64,000 bases of DNA, taken from Odontesthes bonariensis (taxonomy: Eukaryota > Chordata > Actinopteri > Atheriniformes > Atherinopsidae). Numbering within the stretch: position 1 is the stretch's first letter; every line of letters begins with the position of its first letter. Made by a program: the position numbers and the translations under genes. The stretch is from assembly GCF_027942865.1 (NCBI RefSeq), contig NC_134510.1, positions 22,189,209-22,253,208 of the forward strand. The letters run 5' to 3'. The notes beneath the pieces are model-generated. The model was not told where the DNA came from. It saw only the letters and a program-made list of their open reading frames with translations, and searched no databases. Shown here piece after piece: positions 28,001-37,640 of this stretch.

Positions 28001-28548
28001 TGGTCTAGTGACACCTACAACCCTGTACCAGGAGTCATGGAGGGTGTTCCCTCTGGGAATAACTACCAGGGCGGTTTTGGCACCCAGCTCATGGCTAAGG
28101 TCAGTTTATAAACTTTGGGATGTTTTTATGGTTGTTGTATGTGTTCATTTTTTTTAAAAGTCCATATTCTGCAAGAAACGGATTTTTCAGCCTACCTCAT
28201 GTTGCACATGAAGTAACTCTGGCGAAAACAATGCTTCTGTGGTGGTCAAACACTTAAAGTAATCCAGTGGACCATTCAGCTGCACAGTGGAGAAACAGAC
28301 TGGTGTGTGTGGGCTCGTGGTTTTGTTTTCAGAATTGAATTCTCAGCTCTGTTGGTTTTTCTGAAGTCTGTTTGCTTTTCTTTTTGAAGGACTTGGGCCT
28401 CGCGCAGAACACAGCCACCAACACAAAGACTCCTGTCCCTCTCGGCTCCTTGGCCCATCAGATCTACCGCATGATGTGTGCACGTGGTTATGCCAATAAA
28501 GATTTCTCCTCCGTTTTCCAGTTCCTGCGTGATGAGGAGGGCCAGTAA
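8904..28548 (+). CDS. hibadhb: 3-hydroxyisobutyrate dehydrogenase, mitochondrial
   Basis: Eight exons: 8904-8973, 9693-9853, 9945-10054, 10143-10264, 27480-27613, 27779-27855, 27943-28099 and 28390-28548. All are GT-AG and join in frame to 329 codons plus stop, close to the length of human HIBADH. The first about 30 residues are basic and suit a mitochondrial transit peptide. Then come the Rossmann motif [13 protein letters not shown], the substrate-site DAPVSGG, and [11 protein letters not shown] with the conserved catalytic Lys. The C-terminal helical domain includes [12 protein letters not shown] and ends [14 protein letters not shown]. It oxidises 3-hydroxyisobutyrate to methylmalonate semialdehyde with NAD in valine breakdown. 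Intron 4 is 17.2 kb because of stacked transposons, but all splice sites look intact. The b suffix is inferred from linkage to HoxAb. Confidence 0.96.
10265..13320. other. hibadhb intron 4, left part
   Basis: No exon or recognisable transposon ends. Open frames here (for example 11641-12108) match no family I know and lack splice context. The basic, repeat-like stretch around 11650-11830 may be an old dispersed repeat. Confidence 0.3.
13321..13889. mobile_element. Non-autonomous hAT-like element
   Basis: The ends are CAGGGTGCTTGC and GCAAGCACCCTG, a perfect 12-bp inverted pair of the CAGGG type common in hAT elements. The inside is rich in repeats of AAGTCTTGAA/AAGTCTTAATA and has no transposase frame. 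A clean 8-bp target duplication is not visible, so the hAT call is tentative. Confidence 0.6.
13938..14528. mobile_element. MITE with TTAA target sites (piggyBac-like)
   Basis: The flanking TTAA at 13938-13941 and 14525-14528 bound perfect 14-bp inverted ends AGCTGCAGTCTGCA and TGCAGACTGCAGCT. TTAA duplication is the hallmark of piggyBac-type insertion. There is no transposase frame. Confidence 0.65.
14856..14935. repeat. 80-bp snap-back hairpin
   Basis: Arms GCCCAGAGGTCCTCAA (14856-14871) and TTGAGGACCTCTGGGC (14920-14935) are perfect reverse complements. The pairing continues imperfectly through CACCTGGCC and GGCCTGGCA. It lies within hibadhb intron 4. Confidence 0.6.
14936..16525. other. 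hibadhb intron 4, middle part
   Basis: Unassigned intronic sequence. I saw no exon, RNA gene or transposon terminus. Confidence 0.3.
16529..17326 (+). mobile_element. PIF-Harbinger element, internally deleted
   Basis: The ends are GGTGCGTTCAGACCGGACGC and its reverse complement, flanked by a TAA target duplication at 16526-16528 and 17327-17329, as expected for PIF-Harbinger (TWA sites). The interior, about 16840-17090 on the plus strand, encodes a transposase N-terminal piece ([19 protein letters not shown], then [12 protein letters not shown] and ISRQDTNYR) of the HARBI1-like family. The DDE catalytic core is absent, so the copy is non-autonomous. A 71-bp perfect inverted repeat lies inside. 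Confidence 0.8.
16836..17097. repeat. 71-bp perfect inverted repeat within the Harbinger remnant
   Basis: Arms 16836-16906 and 17027-17097 are exact reverse complements, separated by 120 bp that encode [20 protein letters not shown] and onward. As a result part of the transposase start ([19 protein letters not shown]) can be read on both strands. Confidence 0.9.
17330..17664. other. hibadhb intron 4 between two transposons
   Basis: Intronic sequence between the Harbinger remnant and the LTR element. No feature recognised. Confidence 0.3.
18053..19215. mobile_element. Non-autonomous hAT-type insertion within the 3' LTR
   Basis: The ends are CAGTGTTTCCCACA and TGTGGGAAACACTG, perfect inverted repeats of the hAT type. 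GGTACAG is repeated on both sides (18046-18052 and 19216-19222), where the uninterrupted LTR has it once. This 7-bp repeat is probably an 8-bp duplication with one change. The interior contains a 63-bp TG repeat and no transposase. Confidence 0.85.
18966..19028. repeat. (TG)n microsatellite
   Basis: About 31 uninterrupted TG units inside the hAT-type insertion. Confidence 0.97.
24611..25893 (-). repeat. 5' LTR of the BEL/Pao element, carrying a hAT MITE
   Basis: Same LTR as on the left, with a different insertion at 24757-25283. It ends GGCCTTTTGTACA just before the GCAGC target duplication. Confidence 0.9.
24757..25283. mobile_element. hAT MITE within the 5' LTR
   Basis: The ends are TAGGGTGACCAGATG and CATCTGGTCACCCTA, perfect 15-bp inverted repeats. 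They are flanked by an exact 8-bp duplication GTTGACGT (24749-24756 and 25284-25291), diagnostic of hAT. The 527-bp, AT-rich interior has no transposase. The other LTR shows the empty site. Confidence 0.93.
25899..26585. other. hibadhb intron 4 after the LTR element
   Basis: Unassigned intronic sequence with poly-T runs. No exon recognised. Confidence 0.3.
26590..26850 (+). mobile_element. LINE fragment (L2-like reverse transcriptase tail)
   Basis: The plus-strand frame gives [20 protein letters not shown], then IWLAPGY. This is the well-known end of fish L2-type ORF2 (HWLPV..RI.FK..........LAP.Y). The rest is degenerate and no 3' repeat unit is clear. It is a short 5'-truncated scrap. Confidence 0.65.
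26850..27479. other. hibadhb intron 4, right end
   Basis: Poly-T tracts (26982-27026) and AT-rich sequence, ending in the pyrimidine tract and acceptor of exon 5. Nothing else seen. Confidence 0.3.
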
Positions 28549-29040
28549 TGTCAGCCTTCACCCCGTCCACAGCCTTGCCGTGTGCCTGGCCCTGCACAGG
28601 ACTAACAAAGTGTAGTTAGGGTGCATTTCATTGTATGGACATTTTATTATTACTTTTCTTTTTCTTTTTTTTCCCCTAAAGTTGTGAAAGACATGAAACG
28701 CCAGGGAGCTCCAGCACAGTGTGACGGATAATATGAGCACTAATCTCCTATTGGAAATTATGATTCATGTGTGATTACAATTTTTTTTTTATAATGCGAC
28801 ACTCCTTTAAAGTTTTAAGATATATGTGAATTGTCAGCTTTTCAGGGGGAAATCCAAAAAATTACATTACAGTTTCATTACATCATGTCAAGGCTAAACG
28901 ACTACAAATATAGTTTTAGTCTCCACGTAAATATATCTTTTATTTCTTTTACGTTGCTGTTTGTTTGGTGTTCTTTTGTTCATATTAGGTATGTGTTGTG
29001 ACATTGGAGTTGTTATTTTGAGTGTCATCTCCTGTTAGAA

Positions 29041-29046
29041 AATAAA
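29041..29046 (+). other. Polyadenylation signal of hibadhb
   Basis: AATAAA about 490 bp after the hibadhb stop codon, followed by a TG-rich stretch (GTCTTTGTGTG). Confidence 0.65.
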
Positions 29047-29176
29047 GAGAAATGGTAATGTCTTTGTGTGCCAATAATTTACCAGCTTCCCTTTGTATAG
29101 ACTCGGTCCTTTCATCCTTTTCAAAACAATTTGCAGCACATTTATTGTGAAATTTATGCCGATTTTACCGGGAACA

Positions 29177-29217
<41 letters not shown>

Positions 29218-32200
29218 ACTTCAACATTTTTAACGCCTGAATTGAGTTTAGCCTGCACATGTGTTAAATAACGAATTTGCAGTGCACGAAGTGGCCTGTA
29301 GCCTAAATGTAAACCTCAGACACCGCGGAAGAAATTTCTAGATATATTGCACCGCGCCTATTTGGACGGGCACCGCGCAATTTTCACTCCCTAACTTTTA
29401 AATGAAATGGCTCCCAAATGTTACTTTGCAGCGTGTCTTACTAATTCTGCAGTCATGGTAAGATGCTGGACAAACATCTGCGCGTAGGCGACGCAGAGCC
29501 GCGACTACGCGCATCGTCTCTGCAGATTTGAACTCTTAAACAAACTGCCTTCTTCTTGGACGGCATCTTGTAGCCCGCCAAATTAATTTGGGGATCTGCC
29601 TTTCTTTTCTAGGCCAGACCAGGAGTGCGGCATGTTTCTGATCTACTTTACCAATAACCGCTGAGAGGCCAAGGTGCCATAGGTCATGCGATCACAAGAC
29701 AAAGCCATAAAAAGTCCATTAAGCACTGTAGGCTAAGAGCTGTGCTGTCATCTACTTGATAGGTATAGCAAACAGAGCAGCACTTTGGTCTCAGGCCTCC
29801 AGCAGACTGTGACTCACACACACACACACACACACAGCCTGACATCATCTAAAGCCGCCAGCACGTCAAGTCGAAGCAGCTTCACTTTTTAATAAGCTCT
29901 GCAACCTGCTGGATTTGTGTTTCTAAACACAGCAATACCGTGCGCATTACTGTAGGTAAATTGTGGATTATTTGCGGCAGCAAGAGGTCTGGCCACAAAT
30001 TGTTTCTGGGTGTGGGTGGGAGGGGGGGGGGGGACAAAAAAGAAAAGAAAAATGATAAAGATTGCTGATTTGTTAAGACATCTCTCTGCTGCTTTCTTTC
30101 TTACGCTCCACGTTGCTGTTAATCCACATTTCGGTCGTTTGCAACACGTTTTAGTATGTTACATGTTCCAGTAGAGAAGCCTAATGGTGGATTCATTTCC
30201 GACGTATGTCCTCACCAAAGAACAAAAGCTCTAAATCCTCCTACGTGAAAAATAAAATCCACTATTATTGCCAAAATATAGGCTAGTGAAAATGGGAACG
30301 AAGGGGCATTTTTTTTTGTGCAGTCAGGCTCAACCGTGTTGTAGAGCGTTTGTTAGACGTGTGTTTCGGATGATTTAAAGCCACAAATGGTAGCATTTTA
30401 GTTGTAAATTTACATCAGCTGGGTCATCGTGACTTTCGCTGAGAATGAGCGTGTTTGTGGATAATTAACTATTAATAACAGCATCTAGAGTACCACATCA
30501 TTTCAATTAGTTGGTGCCTGCAGCCGCTGTCAGTGCGATGATGGACCTGAAGGATAATTCTTTAATTTTTAGACGAAATGGAAACAAAGTCTACCGTCAA
30601 AGTTAAAGTGTGTGTGCTGCACTATTGTGTTAACAAACAAGAAATTAAATCAATAATTTATGTTCTTCTTTGTCAGCAACTAAAAGAATTTGTAACCGGG
30701 TTTATGATGATATTCTTGATTTAAATTTAGCCCAGGTAAATGCTCGTGTAATGTTTTCTACCAGCTGCCACAAGAGTATAAACTGTCCATCCCTGTCCAC
30801 CCGGATGTACCAGGTGAGATGATTTCTGTTAAGTCTGCTCTCACTTATTGTTGCTCGGCCGCGTTGGAAATTAAGGAGAAGATGCGTAATTTTTATTATT
30901 ATTTTTTTTCCTGTTCAAAATGCAGCCACGAGTAGTGATGAGTAAAAACAAATGTATGGGCGTTTATCATAACAACGTGAGACATGAACTGATAAACTTT
31001 ATGCTTTTTTTTTCTTTCTTTCCTGAAATTTAGGCTACTACACATTCGTGCCTACAAGCTATGAACTTGGGCCATAAAGATTTACAGCCTCAAAAGGTGG
31101 GAAAACTCTATTAAAAATAAAAAGGTGCTCAAATTTAGTTGGGTATACATTCCTCTGCGTCTGTGGTCTTTAAAACAGCGGCGTGTGCACAAAGTGAATT
31201 CTGAAAGTTGAAACTTAATTTCTGTTCTTCCTCTTGTCCGCATCCTCCCCTCTATTCTCTCTCAGCAGTCCCTCGGTGCCATGGTCTACTGCGGCATCTT
31301 ATTATAATGCTTGCCCTGCCGACTCACGCACACGCGCTATTTCAGTTAAGGACTTTGCTTGGAAAAACAGGAATTCAGTGATAAATGTTGCAGAAACTGG
31401 GGGTCTGTCTTCCTGTTTTCCACTTTACTGGAATGATTAATTATATTTCAATTTACGCAGTCTGATTAAAGACAAGGGGATGATAAGTAAAAGTTATGCG
31501 CCCTTAAAACGAGCACAAATTGTCGGTGTAATGTCTTCCTCGGCATTTAGTGTCACATACTCTGAGCCTTTTTGGCTAGACTACAACTTTCAACTTGACC
31601 TTGGCCTCCAGCCGCGTCTCCAACTCACAGGAGAAAAAGGGCAACCAAATGAGCAATGCTGCATGGCATTTCGTGGCGTTTACACTTAAGTCTGAGCCAA
31701 TCGTGAGGAAGGCGTAATTCAATCTAGAAATATTGTCATAGCATTTTACTTATTGGCAACTGTGATATTTCCCTGCGTAATAATTGTGCGTAAAACCCAT
31801 CATTCGACTCAGTAATATATAGTACACCGTTACTATAAAGGTCTACTCTTTTCAGGGAAAGCTCTGAAAACATCCGATTTTTTTACAAACAAAGTTGTAA
31901 GAAAACAGCATCGATATATTCCAAAAAAACAAATACATAAATAACCTTTGTCCTTAAAATCAGAGCGCCTCAACGCATTTTCCATGCCCTGTATGACAAA
32001 GATCCTCATTATAAGTTTGTTTTTATAGCAGTAAATGATACACAAAGTTGTCTTCACCTCACATTTTTACTCCGTTTAAGAGTCCAACATTTAAGTTTCA
32101 GGTTGGAATAGAAAATACCAACAACGCGTCGGGCATAAAGAGCCGACACGATGCTTAGTGTCTTCTCAAACATGCAGCCTGATCTGCATTATCAGACGTT

Positions 32201-32218
32201 TATCGTCTTCTTTGCATA
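29047..32218. other. Intergenic hibadhb-hoxa13b; evx1 position, empty
   Basis: In tetrapods and in HoxAa, EVX1 sits here in opposite orientation. No even-skipped homeodomain or fragment can be found on either strand. The region holds a 34-bp poly-T (29180-29213), a short CA repeat near 29816 and otherwise unassigned sequence. Confidence 0.6.
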
Positions 32219-32241
32219 TCACGTGTTTGGCCCTGGCCAAT
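32219..32241 (+). promoter_or_regulatory. E-box and CCAAT box upstream of hoxa13b
   Basis: TCACGTGTTTGG at 32219-32230 is followed by CCAAT at 32237-32241, about 120-140 bp before the hoxa13b ATG. The same 12-mer lies upstream of hoxa9b. Function is inferred from position only. Confidence 0.45.
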
Positions 32242-32359
32242 AACCTTGCAATCTTCGCGTACTCAGGCGTGTTGGTATCGTTACTCTGCTTGAGTCCCTG
32301 TCTCTGCTCAGTCGAGGGGATTTTGAAAAAGAGTTGGTCGTCTCAATGTAGGGCATGCT

Positions 32360-33387
32360 ATGACCGCCTCATTACTCCTCCACTCGCACTGGATTGACCC
32401 GGTGATGTTCCTGTACGAGAACGGTTTGGATGAAAGAAGCAAGAACATGGAGGGATTTACTGGAGGCAACTTTGCTTCAAACCAGTGCAGGAATTTGTTA
32501 GCGCATCCAACCTCGCTGGCTCCCAGCACCACCTACACAACGAGTGAGGTGCCAGTCTCTGGCATGGGAGAGCCTGGCAAACAATGCAGCCCCTGTTCTG
32601 CCACCCAAAGCTCACCCAATGCATCTTTGCCCTACGGATATTTTGGCAGCGGTTATTACCCATGTAGGATGTCCCACGCCAGCGTTAAGGCGTGCGCGCA
32701 GCCCTCCGGTTATGGCGATAAATACATGGACTCATCGGTCTCTGGTGAGGAGTTTTCCACCCGAGCGAAAGAATTTGCGTTCTACCAGGGCTATTCGTCG
32801 GGTCCTTACCAACCCAGCTACTTGGACGTGCCTGTCGTACCTGCACTGAGCGCTCCATCCGAGCCAAGACACGAGTCTCTGTTGCCCATGGAACCGTACC
32901 AACCGTGGGCCATCACCAACGGCTGGAGTGGTCAGGTTTACTGCACCAAGGAGCAGCCGCAGTCCAATCCTCTGTGGAAATCCTCATTACAAGGTATTAC
33001 TATTACAGATGAATGAAGTTATCAAAACAAACAACCAATATATATATACAACCAATATGTGTATATATATTTATACTGGAATAAATGTAAATTTTATTTA
33101 TATGCTCAGTTATAAGATTTAAATGTAATGTTGCCTTTCTTCCCACAGACGCCATATCTGGTGGAGACAGCTTAATCCGCCGTGGGAGAAAGAAGCGTGT
33201 GCCATACACCAAGGTGCAGCTCAAAGAACTGGAAAGAGAGTACGCCACCAATAAATTCATCACCAAGGACAAAAGGAGACGGATATCCGCGCAGACTAAC
33301 CTGACAGAGAGACAAGTGACAATCTGGTTTCAGAACAGGCGCGTAAAGGAGAAAAAGGTCGTCAATAAATTCAAGAGTTCCAGTTAG
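32360..33387 (+). CDS. hoxa13b: Homeobox protein Hox-A13b
   Basis: Two exons, 32360-32993 and 33149-33387, with GT-AG joining gives 290 aa. The N-terminus [20 protein letters not shown] and blocks such as [47 protein letters not shown] and [11 protein letters not shown] are Hox13 signatures. The homeodomain is in exon 2 ([19 protein letters not shown] ... [15 protein letters not shown]), with the group-13 Val in VTIWF and no YPWM motif. The long alanine runs of mammalian HOXA13 are missing, as usual in fish. It is a sequence-specific transcription factor for the posterior axis, distal fin and hindgut. The b paralogue call rests on cluster content. Confidence 0.97.
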
Positions 33388-34536
33388 CTCTGGAGATGCT
33401 GTTGAATTGAAGAATTGAAAGGAGGACATGGATGCGCTTTCATCCAAAAACTGTGCTATATAATTTATTACATTATGAACGGTGTCACTGCCGCCAGAGC
33501 GGCTCAATTTTGAAACCCAGTTCCCTCCTCGACTTTTAATTGGAACCAGTCGAAGCGGCCTGTTGACAGATGATCGGAAATGGTTTGGAGCTTAAGGCGA
33601 TTCTGCGTGGGAATCTCTAATAACCAAACGATAAGACATTCTGCCTTCGAGCGGGAGACACTCAGCCCAACTGCACTTCTCTCCTTTTAATCAAATAGAG
33701 AAATTAAGAATGAAGCGCGTGGTTTAACGCACAGTTACGCTTTTTTTGGTTTCAAACAGTGACGCAATGGTCAGCAAAAAGGAGACTCCTCTTTCTGCAA
33801 CCAACACAATGCGAACTGATTAGGCAAAGCAATTAATAACATGAATCAATTACACAAATGAATCAGGAAAATTAATTTATTCGGACCAAATCAAAGTTTG
33901 GAAGTGAAATACAGTTCACGCTACACCCCTCTGCCTTCAGACAATGAACCACACCTTAAATAAGTCCTTAAACTGCCTATTATTCTTTTCCAGTATTTAA
34001 TTAAACGTTATGAAACACGAGACTGTCCTTTACGATTCAACAGGCTGTCCAGACTATGTCCAAATCACTGCATTGTTGTTGTTGTTTTTTTCACAATAAC
34101 TCTCCTATGGACGCCCTGACCACCTATTTAATTTTCTGTCTAGAAAAGTCAACTTCTAGACACATTTTAACGTGTAATCTATCATCCTTTTTTCGACTGC
34201 AGCAGCGCAACGTTTTTGCCAATAAATGTCTGAGAGACGTAGTTTGTTTTTGTCACGTTCATTCTTAATTGTAATGCCAGGTTGGAGTATATATCTGGCT
34301 TTACTGATAGAAAAATAAATGAATTCCTTGCAATGTCTGCAATGACGATGATAGTGGTGTATGTAGGCCAACAGGCCTGAGGAGGAGAGCCTTCTTTGAA
34401 CAGGACAAGTTGTCCATTGAGAGTTTTTTGTCGCCATCTAGTGGCAAATCTTTGTCAGCACAGTGTGTCTGGTCAATGAGCGCGGTCTGTACATTTGTCC
34501 ATATCTGTCTCTGTGCTCTCAGAAGCAGCCTATTGT

Positions 34537-34538
<2 letters not shown>

Positions 34539-34621
<83 letters not shown>
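34539..34621. repeat. (GT)n microsatellite with GA tail
   Basis: About 37 GT units ending in a short GA run. Confidence 0.97.
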
Positions 34622-34622
<1 letters not shown>

Positions 34623-34801
34623 CAGATAGATAAGAAGCAAATGTATGTTGCTTTTCATCAGATTTGCCTGCCTTAAGCGTGTTTTATATTAAGATAATCA
34701 GCAATTAAGGTAAGACGAGCGTAAAATATTTTTCTTTGGGAACTAATGTCCCCTTTTGGAGTACGTTGCAAAATTGGCAGAAATGCCATCAAAAGTTACG
34801 C

Positions 34802-34802
<1 letters not shown>

Positions 34803-34855
<53 letters not shown>

Positions 34856-34888
34856 CATCATAGTTGTTATTATTATTATTATTATTAG
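34803..34888. repeat. (ATT)n microsatellite
   Basis: ATT units with one interruption near 34855-34868. Confidence 0.95.
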
Positions 34889-35291
34889 CCTATTGCTTTA
34901 AATGCATTATTAACAGCAATACTATATATTTTTTTATATCTATGCTACTTACTGACTGATTTATTTCGACTTCCAGGTCATTTTTGCTTGATGTTTCATG
35001 AAGATAAAAACAAAATCAAAAATTAAACCGACAGTCAAACTATTGTTGCACATTTTTGCTTATTTTTAACTTTTCTTCTCTCCTTTCAGAATTGGAAAAA
35101 CGGCGTTTATCGCTAACGGTCGTATTTGTTCGAATATTAATTCTCCGTGAAACGAGACTTGTCTTTAAAAAAAATGATCAAATGTTTTAAATTAAAGAAA
35201 AAAACATAGAATTCACAATGGGGGTGAAAAAGGAAGAACAAAAAGCTGGGTCTAGCTAAACAAACAAGTTTAGTAAGAAAATGATAAAGTC

Positions 35292-35293
<2 letters not shown>

Positions 35294-35362
<69 letters not shown>

Positions 35363-35366
35363 GTGT
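35294..35366. repeat. (TG)n microsatellite
   Basis: About 36 TG units with one CG variant near the right end. Confidence 0.96.
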
Positions 35367-36261
35367 CCTGTCCGTGTGATTCAAAACTCAGAGAGATGGA
35401 CTTATAGTACAATAATAATCCATCTTTTACAAAAACAAGGTAGCCCCCTCTGGTGAGTGTCACCCTATCGATTGACTCTCAGTGCTGACGTGTCGACGAA
35501 CAAACAATAGCAGAGTAATTTATATTTTGCTCGAGGACAAACTTTCCTCTGGATAGACCTCAGGCTAACAATAAGGAAACCTGTAACAATCCCTGCTGCT
35601 TTTTTTAATTCCCCTTCGGCAGTAATGGGGGTATTGTGAGTGTGAACAATGAGATGGAGTCAGGACTGCCTCTGTTTGGATCCCCGCAGGACTGAAGTTG
35701 TAGCTCCCTGTTGTTGTCTTATTGCTCCCCCTAAAATTCACACAAGAAACTGCGTCTGATACCAACTGGGGTCAGGTTGCTGTAGTAAACTGATCAGCAA
35801 TAATATTGGCAATAATAATCATGGGCTGTAAAATTAAACAGTAAAAATGGACATTATTGCTGAATTTCTATATGTTTGCCTCTGGGAGAAAAACTGGAGT
35901 CAGTTAGATAACAAGGTAACAAGGATGTACTTTGATTGATTATGTTTTGTGTCTTAATGTGTTGCAGGTGGCTTTATCAGGTCTGCACTGGACCTTAGAA
36001 AAAAAAAAGCCAAATTCTTACTTTGTTGCAGCTGAGGACAAAACATCCAGGAGGCCAATAACAATATCTATAAACCACCAAATACACAAATGAAATGGCA
36101 TGTTTTAAAAGAGCATTTCCTTTCAGCTCTGGATAATTTGTCTTCCATCACATGGCTGATAAGACATTCAGACACATTAAAACAGAAAAATCTACATCTA
36201 ATGTCAACAAAAAAAAAAACATGTCACTGCATTTCTCCCTGTGTGCTAGCCAGAACTGGAT

Positions 36262-37640
36262 CACAATTGTGGTTTCAAATAATTTGGGACGCCGTGTAAA
36301 ATGTCAATAATAGAACATAGAAAATATATCAGATGTTGAAAATCAGACTTTTTCCTATTTCCTGAAAAACATTTGCTCATCTAGAATTTGATGTCACCAA
36401 CACGTTTCAAAGCGGTCAGGACAGGGCCCTGATCACCACTGTCCTCTTCTCTTTTAACAACGGACAGTAGTTGTCTGGACACCATCTGCTAGATCTTTGG
36501 GGGAGGAACGTTGTCCTAGTCTTGTCTGTTATATGATTCAAACTGCTCAACAGTCCCGGGTCTTCTTCGTGGTATTTTGTGTTTCATGAGTCGTCAAATG
36601 TTTTTCAATCCATGAAAGGTCTGAATCACAGGCAGACCAGTCCAGTCCAGGACCCAGACCACGACGCCATAATGCAGTACGTGGTTAAACATAGTACGGA
36701 GTACGTGGTTGCTCTAGTAAGCAAGGCCTTGCCTGAAAAAAAAAAATCATCTGGATGTTGCTCTAAAACCTGCAAATACCTTTCAGTATTAATGGTGCCT
36801 TTCCAAATGTGGAAGCTGTAATTATTGCATCCCCAAACCATCAGAGATTTCAAACAAAGTGCTGATAGCGAGCTGGATGGTCCTTTTCCTCCCTTGGCTG
36901 GAAAACGCAGTGTCCACAATTTCCAAATGTTATTTCAGATTGTGATTTGTCTGACCGCAGGACAGTTTTCCACTTCATCTCAATCCATGTTGAATTTGTT
37001 TTGGCACAGAGGAGACAGCAGAATATCTGGGTTCACATATGGTTTCTTCTTCGCCTCGCTGAGCTTTAACCTGCATTAGTGGATGGCACAATTCACTGTG
37101 GTTACAGACAATGATTTCTGGAGGGGTTTCTGAGCCCCTGCAGTGATATTCATGACAGAATCCCAATTGTCTTTAATGCATTGGAACTGCAGTCTGATTG
37201 CCCACAGATCAGTGTGCACACATAGATGTCACCAGAGTCTCTGAATCTTTTGATGATATTGTGTACTGGAGAACTGAAATCTTAACATTTGTAAGTTGAG
37301 GAGCATTTTTCTGAAATTTCTCCACAATTAAGCAGTTTTTTCCCCCCAGATTTCTGAACCTCTGTCCAACTTTACCTCTGAGAGACTCTGCATCTCTAAT
37401 GTGCTCTTTTTATACCCAAGTGTGCTGTTGACCTGCTGCCAATTAAACTCCAGCTGTTTCTTTTGGCCACTTCCTTGTCCAGCCTTTTGTGGCCCTCATC
37501 CCAACTTTTTGTTGCTACCATCAAATTCAAGATGAGCTAACATCTTCCATGAAACAGTCAAATGATCAACATTTGACATATTTTTTTCCCTTTTTTTTTT
37601 ACACACTTTACACAGCGTCCCAACCTTTTATATATAGGCC
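36262..37640. mobile_element. Degenerate DNA transposon between hoxa13b and hoxa11b
   Basis: The left end has TTTGGGACGCCGTGTAAAATG and the right end TTTACACAGCGTCCCAA, matching as imperfect inverted repeats. I recognise these termini from an abundant fish repeat (TTGGGACGCTGTGTAAAATG type). Interior open frames are broken remains that I cannot assign to a superfamily with confidence. Ends are accurate to about 10 bp. Confidence 0.6.

Larger units (their letters stand above)
33388..36261. other. hoxa13b-hoxa11b intergenic DNA, first part
   Basis: No coding sequence. A possible hoxa13b polyadenylation signal AATAAA is at 34313. Long microsatellites follow, listed separately. The rest is unassigned. 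Confidence 0.4.

Noticed and set aside
29047-32218. evx1b search
   Set aside because: No even-skipped homeodomain on either strand.
34539-35366. Repeat arrays as a possible CRISPR or minisatellite gene
   Set aside because: They are plain GT and ATT microsatellites; the Cys/Val frames are translation of the repeat.
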